From positions 63,007,869-63,071,868 of the forward strand of contig NC_046683.1 of the NCBI RefSeq assembly GCF_009870125.1: a stretch of 64,000 nt of DNA, given 5' to 3'. The DNA is from Drosophila pseudoobscura. Lineage: Eukaryota; Arthropoda; Insecta; Diptera; Drosophilidae. A program made the position numbers and the translations under genes. This document shows, in pieces, positions 34,527-47,678 of this stretch; positions within the stretch are counted from its first letter, which is position 1, and every line of letters starts with the position of its first letter. The notes under the pieces were generated by a model. That model was not told the DNA's origin. It searched no databases and saw only the letters and a program-made list of their open reading frames with translations.

Positions 34527-35269
34527 CCAGTGTTGTTTTCTTTTCATTTGATGGATATGCATGCAAAATATGTTCCTGGCTGCAGATGGCTCGGGTTCTG
34601 GTTCTGGTTCTGGTTCTCCTCTTCCTCCTAGACGGTCGCCCTGCCCTCACCGTGGCTGGCGGTGGGGCTTGTTGTGGTTCACGTTGTTGCGGTTGGCTGG
34701 CGGTATTTATGGTTTTGCGGTTATTAAAAGTGTCAAAAGCGTGTGCAAATAACGATGACAGCAGCAACAACAGCCATTTTGTTGTTATCTGTGAGTGTGT
34801 GTGCGTCTGCATCTGTGTGGGGTGAAGGATGCCATGCCGGTGTCAATGTTGTTGGCCGGGGCTGAAGGGTCTTCTCATGAATTGAATATCAGATTTAATT
34901 GCTCCTAAATCTGTCTGTCGCCCGGGGTGGACTTTCGTATGGTTTTGAGCACTGAACGATTTATGTTGTGATTATAAGAAAATATACATACAGAGCAAAA
35001 CAGAAGCTTACTTCTATGGTATTAAGTATCCCTTAGAAGGCTCTCTTCTTCATAGAATATCATTTTTAATGGCGTCACCGTTTAATTATAATTAATTCTA
35101 AGATGAAAGAGCTTTCACTTGCCTTTTGTCATTTATATGCAAATATTTTATTTTTAATTAATTTAATATTTCATTTATATATGGGAGTGTTTCTCTTTCA
35201 ATTCTTCTACATGTGCTTTAGCATGCAAGAAAAATCCGTTCAATATTTTAGTTACAAACTGAGACGCAC

Positions 35270-35655
35270 CCAATGTGTGGATTGCACTACAATCTTCCCC
35301 GAACCCTGGCGGGGATCCTGCCATCCTGTGTGGAAAATGCCGGCCACGCTGTTCTCCCGCCAAGAGAAGACGCCACCACAGATGCCAGCCCAGCCGCGTC
35401 TCCATTTCTGGCAACGCTCCAATGCCACCATAAAGCGGCTGGGCATAGCTTCCGATGATGGTAGCAAGATGGTGGAGCTGTCGACCGTCAATAACTTCGT
35501 TCAGTTCACAAGGCAGCGCTACAGTATGTGTCCTGCTGGACATCAACGTCCGTGGCTGGACCATCCTGTTTGGTGGCAAGTCGCTGGCCACCTTTTGCCC
35601 CCCGGGCGCCGTCTTTGTCCACAAGTGTCTTGTGCCCGACATCAAGAATTGTTGA
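35270..35655 (+). pseudogene. Coding relic with one apparent frameshift, family not recognised
   Basis: A GC-rich island with strong fly codon bias (G/C third positions) stands in AT-rich DNA. One frame reads from about 35270, with a possible start at 35337 (MPATLFSRQEKTPPQMPAQP...), to FVQFTRQ near 35515. A second frame, offset by one base, continues to a TGA at 35653-35655 and reads VCVLLDINVRGWTILFGG and on, ending VPDIKNC. The shift fits one inserted base (or two lost) near 35510-35525. The gap is far too short for an intron. I see no poly(A) tail or target-site duplication, so a retrocopy is not shown. A one-base sequencing error in a live gene is the main alternative. No family was recognised. 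Confidence 0.5.
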
Positions 35656-36198
35656 TGTGGATAAAAACGATCCTCAACGTGCAATATGAACTTCAAAATC
35701 GACTATTTTGTCCATCGTCTGTCTTAGTTCAAGACCCTCTTGCCCGCGTAATGATTCTGAACTAGAGCCCATTCATCGATAAAACTTAATGAGCATAATA
35801 CAAATAATATTCTAAGGCTATTTCCGGCCACCTAACCCACAAAAAAACACACATAACCATACGAATATTACCAGCTGCAGGGTGGGAGGAGCCAATTAAG
35901 AGTGATAGAGAGAGGAGGCATTTCCGAATCAGTTAATATATTTTTCTTTACTCGAGGTTTTCTTATAAATGATGAGTAGGAAAACCTAATACATATGAAA
36001 TGTTTTAAGGGCTTTTAATAAATCCTTTCTTTAGAGTTCACAATTCCTTCAATTGATCCTGAATCTCTCTCAGAACTTAAAAGCCTAGAGTTTCGCTCAA
36101 TTGCAAAATTCCTCTCTGGAAAAAAGCAATTAACTGGGCTCTTTCATATATTTCCTATTCCCCTCTCTCCTCGTATTCCACGCTTAAGAGCAAGAATG

Positions 36199-36230
36199 TA
36201 TAAAAGCGGCGGCTACGACTCGTTCAGCCT
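36199..36230 (+). promoter_or_regulatory. Candidate TATA plus initiator core promoter
   Basis: TATAAAAG at 36199-36206 is followed by TTCAGCC with its A at 36226, about 27 bases after the first T, close to normal TATA-to-Inr spacing. No protein gene follows: the first ATG downstream opens only six codons. It could drive a non-coding RNA or a spliced leader, or be chance. Confidence 0.3.
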
Positions 36231-36366
36231 CATTCCAAAATTCGATGACGCCGCGTGTGTTTTAGCACCCGGGCGGAATAGGCTCGAAATCGTGAATAGA
36301 CTTCGGCCGGAGGGCCCTAGAAAGGCGGCCAGAGAAATATAGGCCGGCTGTGTAATGGCTTTCAGT

Positions 36367-36423
36367 CTGCCTGCTGCCTCCTGCCCCCTGCCTCCTGCCC
36401 CCTGCCTCCTGCCTCCTGCCTCT
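36367..36423. repeat. CCTGCC/CCTCCTG minisatellite-like tract
   Basis: Alternating CTGCCTC and CTGCCCC words repeat about eight times with a mixed 7 or 14 base period. Confidence 0.8.
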
Positions 36424-37774
36424 TGTGTGTGTTGGCACTCTCATTTCAATTCCTATTCCGTTTGCATATTTGCAACAAATTAAAGTGCTCGGGCCTTAAA
36501 AATGATGGTAAATGTTGTAAAAAAAAAACAGCAGCGGAAAACAGCATATAAAGGGCAGATGGCAAGTTGTATAAAAACTTTATGCGTGCATACATACATA
36601 TATTACCCCCTTTTGGGATCAGGCTTTATGGGGTCCTTCAGAGTATGCAATTAAAAGTGAGGTGGAGTCTCAAGGCCCTCGCTGTGCGGCTCTCCTTTGT
36701 GGCGTCAATCAAAAATCAAAGGTGCAGTGATAATATAATAAGCTCCCAGCCCGCAGCCCCCTCTTGTGGCATGCAACACATTTTTCTGTGAGACAAAAGC
36801 AGGAGCAGGTGCAGGAGCAGAAGCAGGCTGAGGATGTGCATGTGGATGAGGCACTGATGAGATTCCTTTGACTGCGGCTCATCCCATCCCATCCGCAAAA
36901 TGCAAAAGAAAGCCGCTGAAAAGCAGTTGCCGACGCGACGCAGCCTGAGTGATGTGGCAACAATTTTTTATGCGTTTGCAGCAGAACAGAAGCAGAAGCT
37001 ACAGTGAGGCCTCGCTAAGGCTGCAGGGCAAATGATTCGTGTGTTCAGCCGGATAATCGAATGGGAATTGAGGATGAGAGCCAAGGAGTGCTCTTCACTG
37101 GAGATACTTGAATTCCTTTGCGATGGTTGTTGAATTCTTGTGAAGTTCTCTCGAGCCTCCACTGTATCTCTTTCTGCCTGCCAGCCCCAATTTGTATGCA
37201 TCATCTTCAGCGCTCTCAAAAGCGAAAAATTAAAATCTTAGCAAAGCAAATTGTGCGCAAAGGACGGGTAAAGAGATAGAGATAGAGACAGGGATAGGGA
37301 TAGCGATAGAAGCGGCTAAACAGATGAAAAGTTCAGGGTCTAATTGAAGAGCCCAGCCCGCACATGAAGTTTGTGCCCCAAAGCGGGATGATAAATGAAT
37401 GATTTGTGTGCCGGAAAAGTGTGTCGTAATTAGCATATTATGCAGATTAACGAAACCAGCAGAAAAACTGACCAGAAAAAGACTAGAAGGACGGCTTGCA
37501 TGGCAGCGCCCCCATACATATCCATGGGGATCGGGCGAGTTTAGTTTGTGTTTTCCATTAACATGCAGCACGCTCCATTTGCTCACACTCATAAGTATGC
37601 TAGACTATGGTCTCCGACCTGTTTGCTTTCTCTCCCTCCCCCCTCTTGGATAATACTTAATAATTGCTTTGTTGTAATTAAAAGTTTTCGTCAATGTTTG
37701 CACTGAGGATAGCCGCCGACCAAAGAAATAATTGGGACTGGGTAAATACAAGCCAGAGATGTTTTTCGTAGCCC

Positions 37775-37819
37775 TTTCGTTTCGTTTCGTGCCGTTTCGT
37801 TTCGTTTCCTTTCTTTTCC
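37775..37819. repeat. TTTCG pentanucleotide tract
   Basis: About seven TTTCG units with one GTGCCG interruption, degrading into TTTCC/TTTCT on the right. Confidence 0.85.
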
Positions 37820-38133
37820 ATTGCCCGATGGCATTGACAGGCCACAGGGCTGACAGAAAAACCCAGCAAATACCCGCAGTGAAGGGGTGAAGCTTTCTGC
37901 ACTTGCTAATTTGTATCTGTGTTGCGGTTGAGTGAGCAGAATGGTGCCCAAATCCAGCCCAACCGAACCAAACCAAACCGTACGAAATGGGATGGAACTG
38001 AACCGGCCTGATCCGAGCTCAGTGACTGAGGCACGTACTGGGAGCTGGGAGTTGAGAGCTGAGAGCTGTACTCGGTCTCAGTTTTTTGCGGGACAGGGAC
38101 CCATTATTATGCAAACCGCAGCCACAAGCTTTC

Positions 38134-38158
38134 CTTTTCTTTTCTTTTCTTTTCTTTA
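38134..38158. repeat. TTTTC pentanucleotide tract
   Basis: Five TTTTC-type units in direct tandem. Confidence 0.85.
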
Positions 38159-39255
38159 TTTTGCTTTCCATTCTCCTTTATTTTTTTCGGTTTTCTCTTA
38201 AAATAATTTTCATCACGCCCGCTGATTGATTGATTGGTAGATAGATGTCCCCAGCCCCTCTTCTTTGGGGCCATTCAATTAAATGAATATATTAAAATTT
38301 ATTTGCGAGTAAAAAGCTTTAAAATGGAAATGGTTTCCACTTGATAGAATGCGCTGCAATTGTGATTGTGGAGAGCCTTTCGAGCACTTCTGATCGGTTA
38401 AAGCTGTTAATGAGCTTAGCGGAATAATTAGCTGGCGTTTTTCTGTGCGCCCAACGAGGCGTATGCGTGATTTGTGCAGCAAATTATGAACTATCGATTC
38501 TATAAAATCCAGAAAAATGGCCATATAGTTGAGTGGCTCCAAAGAAATTATGCTTTCTTGATTGTTTGGAAAACAAATTGAATTCCTCTGTTTAGTCGTG
38601 CCAGCGGGACGTGGTAATATTATTTGATAGGATTGGATATTTATTAGCAGAGAAAATGGGGCTCTGTGGGAAATCGCCCACTCATTGCGAATCCGAATCC
38701 CAATCAATTTGTTAAATCGCCAAGAATCGTATCGGCAAGGAAACACACACAATATTAATGCAGATGAGCCGAGCCGTCCGCACAAACAGCAACTTGCAAC
38801 TTAATTTGTATATTTAATTATTTTTCAATTAGCATTTTAATTGATTTATGCGACAACGTCATTTACCATTCCGGTCCCGTATCGGGACCAGAGCTGGACC
38901 TTAATGTGTCATTAATTTCGGTCGCCAAACATCTTCGGAGGCCGTGGTAAATCATTGCCAATTTAATTGAAAAGATTAAACATTAAAATATCAATATTTC
39001 ATTGATTGCATGCGGTCCGGTTATCTGCATTAATTTTGTTGGGCACATAAAGGTTTTTCATCTTACTTTTTTGTGTACTTTATTTATTTCTGGCTCTGTT
39101 GATGTCGAAGGTACACATTGTACATATGTAAATAAAATGTCGTTCTCCGGCCACTCGCATGACAAGCACAATTCGCGTGAATCAGATGGAAGCGTGTGGT
39201 TCGGGGCTATAGATAGACTTATCAGATGGGGCATATGCCCAGTCTATGGGGTGGG

Positions 39256-39257
<2 letters not shown>

Positions 39258-39304
<47 letters not shown>
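39258..39304. repeat. Long CA dinucleotide microsatellite
   Basis: About 23 uninterrupted CA units, the longest simple repeat in the window and likely polymorphic between individuals. Confidence 0.95.
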
Positions 39305-39306
<2 letters not shown>

Positions 39307-42011
39307 CATATGTTGCTCGTTTTCTGCCTAACAGGTTAATGATTGATTGCCTCCTTTCTGGGAAGATCTGGTCAGTGACTAATAAAAGATAATACAATAA
39401 TTAAGCAATCCATTCGTGTGTTTTATTAATTTGTTTATATATTAATTAGGGCCTGGAAATGCTCCTTTAAAGCAGATAGATGTCAAGTTTACTTTTATAG
39501 GGTTAAGTTCGTGGGAATTGAATTGGAGTTTTCAGTCACTAAGAAACTATACACGCTATTGGAATCCCATCTTAGGGCATTAAAGATTCGCTCTTCGCTA
39601 CATCGAACCTCTTTAGTCCACACGAAACACGGAACACAAAAAAACATATAATATAAATAAACAAGTACTCGTAAATATACGAATAAATTGAAACAACAAG
39701 CTTAAAGAGTTGGCAGCCGCCTGTGACAGACAGACAGACAGACGGACAGACTGCAACAAAATACAAACTTGTGAATTATTAAAAATGCTTTTAGAGCTGT
39801 TCGAGCCCCAAAGCCTAAACGTTGACTTTTCCGAGCCCTCAGACCGCTGCCGAAATGTGGGTTAAGTGCAGCACATACATACATATGTACCATATGTGTG
39901 TGTATGTGGAGATGCTTGTGTGTCGATGTCTTATTGAAATTTTCATGAGGCGGCAGTCCGAGCAGATAATGTGGCAGGCCTTTTGATTAGATTTTATGTA
40001 AATACTTTCCCAAGATTGTGCGGTGGAACAAGAAAGAGCAACCACACACCGGAAAAAAATCAAATAAATATATAATCATGCGGCTGGCGCAGAAGTATGC
40101 CGCGCTTTTCAAATTGGTATAAATGCGGCACGCAGTGGGACAGAGGCGCCACCCCGGGGTGCCTGTCCCCCCCGCCCCGGGGGACTAGGGCTCCTCGGGC
40201 CTCGGGCAGAACGGAAAAACCTTTATGAGGCCGCCGCGACTGTACGACGACTGTTGCTTAAAAGCCGCGTGATGAAATAAAATAATAATCATGATGCTGT
40301 TGAAAGACGACCCCGCCGCTGGCCCTCCCCGCCCCCATTAGTTCACCTGAAGCGAAAGGAGCCGCCGCGTCGCGAACCAAAGAAGTTTTTTTAGGCGCCC
40401 GCACTTGGGGGAGCTGTGTCGTTTAATTAATTAAAGGTGTTCAAATAAAAAAAAGAGTCGCACTTGCCAAATTTGTTGCCTTTTCCCATAACACACATGT
40501 ATATATGTACATGAATGGGTAAGGGTGTGGGTGTGGGTGTAGGTGTGGGGGGGCGGTGCGGGTGTGTGTGTGGGGGCGGGGGCTTGGCTGTGTATGTGCG
40601 AGAGAGTTCCGCTTTCTTTTGTACGGTCACGTTAGGGCAATATGCCGAAGCAGTTTGTTAATTGGGATCAAGCGGGAACCCAGAGAATAAAGTGTATTAA
40701 GGAGGCAAGAAACTTAAGTTCTCGTTCAGCTTTGGGTATGCTTTGAGTGGCTTAAGGAGTTTCTGATATGATAAACAATAAATTTAAAGCGATATTTTAT
40801 ATAGACAGTGACGGTCTTGAGTGTATTTCAATAACTTTTAATTTTACTGCTCTTTGAAGAGATTTTTCATAGCGATTTAAAAAACAAAAAATATTTTATC
40901 CCTTAATGAATCATTTTCTCTAAGACTGACTAATTTTTATATTGCATTATTTTTCACAATTTGTAAGCCGAAAAATATTAAAAAAATATTGGCACACCCA
41001 GCACTTATCACTTTTTAATGAGTGTATAATCTTGTAACTCGTTCATTTGATCACTATTTTTGTACCAGAAACTGTGGAACTGTTTACTATTGAATTTTAA
41101 TGTATCGACAAGGTCGCCAAATGGCTCAAATTTAGAAAAAATACAAGTTTGGAAAAACAAACCACCGAATCCCAGAGGCAAATCAACCAAGGAAAATATG
41201 TTCATCGTTCAATGGTTCAAAGAAAGGAGCTTCGAAATTAGAAAGTTGGTAACACACATCGAGAGAAATGCAGTGAATGCCCCAAATTTGTTTGCCTTTT
41301 TTCAGGTAGTTCTTGGATAATTTGTTTAAATGATGGATTTAGCAGTGCATGCAATATTCGTTCTTTGAGCCATTTTCTTACCTGCTGTAACTATTACCAA
41401 TTATATATTGTTGTGGGTGAGGTGAGCCTTGCGGCTTTCTTTGACTCTGTTTGCCACTGCCACAACACAGCCCTCTGCCACACCGCACTGCACTGCACCA
41501 CAGCCCCTGGCCCTGGTTCGTCTATGGTTCGAGTTGTTTGCTTTGAGCTGCAATTGGCATGAGCATTTTGCCGGACATTTCATTTGATTATGCTTGGCTG
41601 CGATTTGAAATTCATAATTGTTTGCAATTTATTTATTACACGAGAACGAATTCTGTTAATTGGTTCAGACTGGGAGATTGGGTGTGGATGCCTGGCAAAT
41701 GTTTCGAGGAGTTTTCAGTTTTTTGTTTTGGTTTTCGATTTGAATTCACACACATAAAAAAAAAACGTCACGGAACTTTGTGCTCAGAAAACTTTAGCTA
41801 TTATCGTTGTTGTGCGTATAATGAATCGGCGAATCGAAGATCAGACCACAATCGATTCAAATTCAATTTGCGTTGATTTTGTCGTAAAAGTTGATATTGG
41901 TTGGGAAATTGTCACTTGAACTTTTGCGGCTTATTCTCAGCGTGCAGCGTGCTGTTGGGGCATCCCCGTCAGTCGGCCAGTGCCGGAGATACGAAAGACA
42001 CGGAAGAGCTC

Positions 42012-42020
42012 CTATTTATA
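42012..42020 (-). promoter_or_regulatory. Candidate TATA box on the minus strand
   Basis: On the minus strand the sequence reads GCGC-TATAAATAG inside a GC-rich block (41940-42170), a good TATA match with the GC flank often seen in fly promoters. Transcription would begin near 41985-41990 and run toward Oct-TyrR, 28 kb away. It is a possible 5' end for the receptor mRNA. The initiator match is weak and no clear splice donor follows. Confidence 0.25.
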
Positions 42021-45000
42021 GCGCTGCCACTCGCGTCCACACCCAACGACGATTCGCAAAGAACAGAACACCAGTCGCCAGTCGCCCGTGCTCGTCGCCC
42101 AATGCCGTCCTTAAACTTCACGAGCTTTCGGCGTCGCACAGTGGGACATTCGGCCATTTCAGCTTGCTAAATTAATGGGTTCCGAACGAATGAAAAGATC
42201 TGCATTTGAAAGGAACATTTTTCAGCATTTACTCGCACAAGTAAGCAGGGCCATGTCTTGAAGTTTTATCATAAATTCGCCATTTTGTTTGGCCGTTTGG
42301 TGGAGAGGTTGCGCTAGTTAAATCGATCTAGCAGCCAAATGGTTGAGGACTTCAGAATGCGCTTTAAAACTTAGGTGAAGAAATATTCATGTAAGAAAAA
42401 TCTACATGAAATTCAAGAATATACTTGGTTTTAAGTCTGGTCACATTGGAAAAACAACCCACCAATTGGATGATTTGAAATATAGGGTTTCCTTTAGAAA
42501 TGTCTATGCAAAAGAGAGACAACTAATAATAGATAACAAAAACAGAACCATACGTTACAGAGCTTACTTTTTTTCCACCTGAAAGATGCAGTAGGTGATT
42601 AAAAATTAAATCAATTTTTGGACACTGAAATAATTTTGAGTGCCTATAGTCGGATTTGCTGAAAAATTAGACCTTTGAAAGCTCTGTAAAATTCTCTATT
42701 GTACGCGTACAAATAAAACATACCAAACAAAATTTTGTTTTCAACACTTAAAGTACGATAAAACTAATTATTAATGAAAAGCTTCAAGGTGTACCTATTA
42801 TTATGATCAAGTGTGTATATTCATACCACTCAAAGTGCTCATCAAATTCATAGATTTTGTAAAGCACTTTTCGGCTGATATTCCACTGTGCGCCGCTCGT
42901 GGACTGGCCTCGTGTTCGGCGCGACGCTCGGGCATTTGCTTCGTATTCGGCGTCGGTTAAGCAGTGCACGGCACCGCTCTCTTGCCGTTCTTTGTCTCTC
43001 TTTTCGTTACCAAACTGTTGATTCCGCCTCAAATTGAAAATTCCATTTGTTAGTTTTCGGTTTTTATTTCCAATGCTGGGGAATTTCTAGATAGTAATTG
43101 CTTCTCCTCATAGACCCAGGAACGAAGAGAAAGTGCGAAGGAGTGAAAGGAGTGGAGGTGGTAGTGGGAAGGAGTGTGACAATTCACATTAGACATTCAT
43201 GGGAGTATGATGATGATGATGATGATGGGGGGGGGCACAACTGGGAGTTCTTCCTGTTATTCCTTCATTCTTTTATGGCAATGAGTTAACAATAATTTGT
43301 AGTTGTTGCTGGATCTCTGTGTGCAGGCAGGAAACTCAATTATCTGGGAGCATGAGAATGAAAAAGATGATAAATACGAACACTCCTAAACTGTAGGACT
43401 TCTGCCCTAATGCATGTACATAGTCGAGCGAGTAAGCCCTTGTCCAGCCGGATATAATCTAACTCTCAGTGTTTGCCTCTCAACTGCTGCTGTCTCCTGT
43501 CGACATTTTTGCAGTCCTCTGCCCCGCTCTGCACCTCGCCCCCTCCTTGCCTCTTTGGTGTCAATTAAAGTTTTAACAGTTGCATGTCACAGCAAATTAT
43601 CGTGGCAACAACAGCACATACACATACACATACGCAAATAAATGGCAAACCGTGGCAAGGTCCTGGCCAAATTGTAGACCCAAGTGCTCTCAGACAGGCA
43701 GATACAGTGAAACGAGGTTTTGTAGCTTCAATCTTCAATCTTCAATCTTAGTAGCGGAAGTTTGAGACAGGGTCCTCTGAAGAGACATTTCACTGTGGCA
43801 GGTGTTGGGTGGGACACCCCCAAAGGACAGTTTTTCTTCATAAACATTGGCACATGGCAGCACATAACTTGACCAAAACACATTTGAGTGTCATACATAC
43901 ATATGTATGCACATATGTGGATTGCTGCACATGGCAGGCGGCTCCTTCGGAGCCTTTTCTCACCTCAAACGCACACAAGTAGATGTCTCTGTGGCCACGA
44001 AGTGGGTCACGTCACGGAAATTTGCATATTTCATTCCGTTGAGCACATCAAAGCGAATCGAAACCAGACCAAAAAAATTGGGCAGTTCTCCCCGGCAATA
44101 TATTTGTGTTTGTATTTTTTTTGATTTAGTTTTCAATCAATCCCTTCGGTTATTAACGGTTCAGTGGCTGTGTATAGGGGATTTTCGCACCAGGCCGGGC
44201 AACCATTTCTCAGTAATTCGATCCGAAGAATATCTAGAAGGATTTTCATATTTCTTTTCGTCTGTCAACCCTCCGCCCAAAATTAATTTATCTTCCAGCT
44301 GAAATGTGGAAAAATACCGGCGAAAAAAATATATATGGAAATTGAAAAGTTGCAAATTACAATGGCTTGGATCGATAGTTGGCCAATATATGTACATTAT
44401 ACGAACACGAATGCGAATACATATGCATATGCATTCTATATCTCTCTGGCACATTGTTGTTCACATCCGATTGGGGTTTCAGTAGTTGTTGGTTTTGTAT
44501 TGTCTTTTTTTGTTTTTGCCACAAATGAATTGGCATCTTTCGAATGCTTTTGGTCCGCCCGTGCTCTGTGGATGATATTCACTCGCTCTACCCCCTTTCG
44601 GGCTGCTCTTTTTCACTGCATAATCGCCAGAGATGTTTGCTATTCGGTGTTTTGGCCTTGCCGTTCTCTATCTGTATCTGTGTCTGTGTCTGTGTCGGTG
44701 TCTGTGTGTGTTTGTGGGTCTCTTTGTGTGTGCCCTGCCGATGCATTGAACCAGAAATATGTAGATATGCCAATGAGTCCGCTTTCCTTTTTTGCTCCTG
44801 TGCTCTGTGTGCCATTTTGTGCTCTTGCCGAGGATTACGCCTAAAAGTATGCCATGTATTTTTCCATCTACAGTGAAGCTTCTACAACAGCTCCAAGCGG
44901 AGCCAAGTGTGTGCATACAAAAGAAGCCTTTCTTAAAGCATTTGTGTAGCTCTATTTATTTATTTAATTTTCTTGTTTTCCTGCCAGGCTATTATCCTGC

Positions 45001-47579
45001 TTCAACTTGAACCCACAAATGGGTATGGATTTTCCCTGGCTCAGAACTGGACCCGGACCTAACTCAACTTTTGTCGTGTTCCGGGAATCCCCACGCGCAT
45101 TGCCCAAAAAAGCACTTTAAGCGCAGGTGAAAGGTCAACTGCCATTCAGAAGTCAACTCAAATTTCAAATTAAAAATTGTAAAATGTACCCAGAAATTAA
45201 TTATCCCGACAACGGGAAGAGCCAGGTACCAAAAGTCATTGTTTGAGAGGCTCAGGGATAATGAATTTTCATTGGTTAATTTTTAAAACGTCTCCTAAAG
45301 TCACTCAAAGCCTTGGGTCAATTACTTAACGGGCTTTTAGTTCTTCTTCTTATTAGCCATGCTCTCACGAAGGCCCAAACAAATAAAGAGATTCCCCTAC
45401 TTACAAATCCTGATATCATTTGATGAATGAATGAATGGACCAAAGGAACCCGAGTCCGAATCTGACTGTGACTCCGCCATCGTCTCAGACTTCCCCTCTG
45501 GCCGGGAAATCCAATAAAAGATTGGCCAAACCCACAAAAATGCGGAGCAGCACCGTATTTTAATTATGCGAACGGAGATTTCTTTTCTCTTCTTTGGAGC
45601 ATTCCATTTGCTCGGGAGATGCTGAGATACTGAGATGCTGCCGACTGATGCCAGTTGGCCAAAAGGAATGCCATTCGGCCAGAATGCAATAAAACAATTT
45701 AATTAAATTTTATGCGAGCCAAGTGAAAGTAAATGAAAACAAATAAACCACAATTTACTCCCGACAGATGGCACATGTGTGGCCCTCTAGTACTGTTCCC
45801 GGTCCTGGTCCCGGTCCTGGTCCATATTCCTGCCGCCTGGTCTGCCATATCCATGTGGCAATTATGAGCTTAATGGTGTGGCCTCTATCCCGTTTCCATT
45901 TGCCACACACTGTCACACATCATCAGAGGAGGAGATGAACAGACTTGCAGACCACCCGACCTGACCTGATCATTTGGGCATTTAAAAACTTTGGCTTTAA
46001 GCAACTGTTTGCCAAATAATTCATTTTGTTCCGCTCTCTCTCGCTCTCTGTCTCTCCCTCTACCGGGCTTCCTATGTGTGTGATTTATGCATGTGTTTAA
46101 AATGCTTTGCTTGTGCATAAATCGCTGGCAAAGTTTCGGCTCCTTCTGGTCCTTCTGCTCGAGCCCTGTCCCAGCTAGTTTGTCTGGGTCATCCATCCGG
46201 ACTCCGTACTGCGGGCTCCGGGCTCCGGGCACCGTAGTTCCGTTTCGTCCCTCCTCCTGCTGGGCTCATTGACCACTCTTATGTTTGTGCTTGGTTCGGT
46301 TCCGGCCTAGGAATTTCCTTTGTTTGCTGATTGAAATTGACTTTCAGGGGGAGAAGCCAAGGCGCCAGTTGGCCTACTCAACTGACCAAAAGAGCTACAA
46401 TCAAATGAGCCAAGGAATGCTGCCTCTTGTCGGGTCATTGCAAAGGTTACAATGAGCGATTTGGGGGTGGCCCAGAGTCATGAATCAACCGATTTGTGTG
46501 TGGCCATAATCCATTAAATGCCTTAATATTGAACTCATCTTTCTTCAGGCATCATTCTTCCACATTGACAGCTTTGAAGGCAAACAATTTGAATAAATTT
46601 TGAGAGCCCCCCATTGTTTCTGTCTTCCGACAGACTTTAAACTCCTAAGAGTCTAAGAAAAATATTGATTATTGTAAGCTTCCAACAAAATCTTTACCCC
46701 TTCACAAATTTCGTATTCGTATTTCTATGTAGCCTGTTCTCTCGGCATTTTGTATGGTTTCGATAACCCTATTAACTTGTTATCACACTCATAACTTGAT
46801 TTTCCTCAAATTTGGCCAATTAATCTTAATGTCCAAAGTACTTCAATCTCGAGTCTATCTGTCGATGGGCAGCTTATGCAAATGCAGGGCAGAGACGACT
46901 TCGACCTCAATTAGTTGTAAATACAAGCTCTTGACCAATGCTCGGCCATGATTATGGCAGAATAACAAGCATACGCCAGGTGGGCGCCCGGCCAAGACGA
47001 GGACGAGGGGCCTGCACTCGTAGGACGTTTTTGAATGTGGATCGGGACTGGGCCTATCCAGAGAGGGGCAAACTAAGCCAATTAGCAAAGCCAACAGCAA
47101 GCAATTGAAGTTGAAGATGTCCAGGATGAGAGGAGTCTCCTGGCAACTAATCTCTGAGCAACTCCGGCCCCTCCTCGTGTGCCTGCCTAATAATATTGGC
47201 GGATTTGTCAGGCACGTGGGAAGAAAGAGAAAGTGGTAGAGCAGGAGCGCCACTGAATTAGTCCTGATTTTGATGCGTGCGTCACGTTTACGCCAACGCT
47301 TTTCTTTTATTTACTTTGATTCGCTGCTATTTGTGTTCCTTGGCTCCGTGGAGGGGGAGAAAAGGTCGTGAGCCGTGCTTGTAATCCCTGACGGTCCTCC
47401 TTCTGTCACCTTAGTCACTGCAGGATATGAGCCACAGGAAACTCTCTCTTCCCTGAGCCCCTAAATTCGTAATGGCGAATAAAAGCAGGCTCCTAAGTGC
47501 ATTTCGACACAATAACTCTTTCGACACAGCATAGACCCTCTTAAGCCGTGTCCAAAAGTCTTCGTCATGCTTTATTCTC

Positions 47580-47586
47580 TATAAAG
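47580..47586 (+). promoter_or_regulatory. TATA box of the secreted peptide gene
   Basis: TATAAAG lies 99 bases upstream of the start codon. Transcription from about 47608 would leave a 5' UTR of roughly 70 bases. A second TATA-like AATAAAAG lies near 47480. Confidence 0.45.
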
Positions 47587-47678
47587 TTTCAGCCTTTTAG
47601 CCCGATTAGCTCCACCACATGGCCGAATCGAGAGCATTGTGTTCCCCCGCCTTAATAGACGCTGACAACCGCTGAGCC

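Larger units (their letters stand above)
14512..35100. other. Gene-free upstream or intronic DNA of Oct-TyrR, first part
   Basis: I find no convincing protein gene over about 20 kb. The open frames are short, overlap on both strands, and are mostly sustained by microsatellites or C/G-rich tracts. The sequence is typical fly non-coding DNA: AT-rich background, many TTAATT and CAATTA homeodomain-type words, CA/TG, CT, GAGA and pentanucleotide repeats, and long G or C runs. If the acceptor at 14086 is used, at least part of this is intron. No tRNA, rRNA or mobile element was recognised. The clearest repeats are listed separately. Confidence 0.6.
35770..47570. other. Gene-free DNA upstream of the secreted peptide gene
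   Basis: This is non-coding DNA with many microsatellites and AT-rich stretches. No convincing gene or RNA gene was found. Two TATA-type promoter candidates (36199 plus, 42012 minus) and the main repeats are listed separately. A GC-rich block at about 41940-42170 stands out from its surroundings. Another TATAAAT at 40118-40124 lacks a good initiator. The frames at 38279-38785 and 42784-43032 (both minus) are not supported by codon bias or known motifs. Confidence 0.55.

Noticed and set aside
38279-38785. 168-codon minus-strand frame
   Set aside because: AT-rich, no recognisable motif, no promoter or polyadenylation context and random-looking codon use.
41901-42175. Overlapping frames in a GC-rich block
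   Set aside because: Two different frames are equally open and neither has a signal peptide or family match. The block is better explained as GC-rich promoter DNA.
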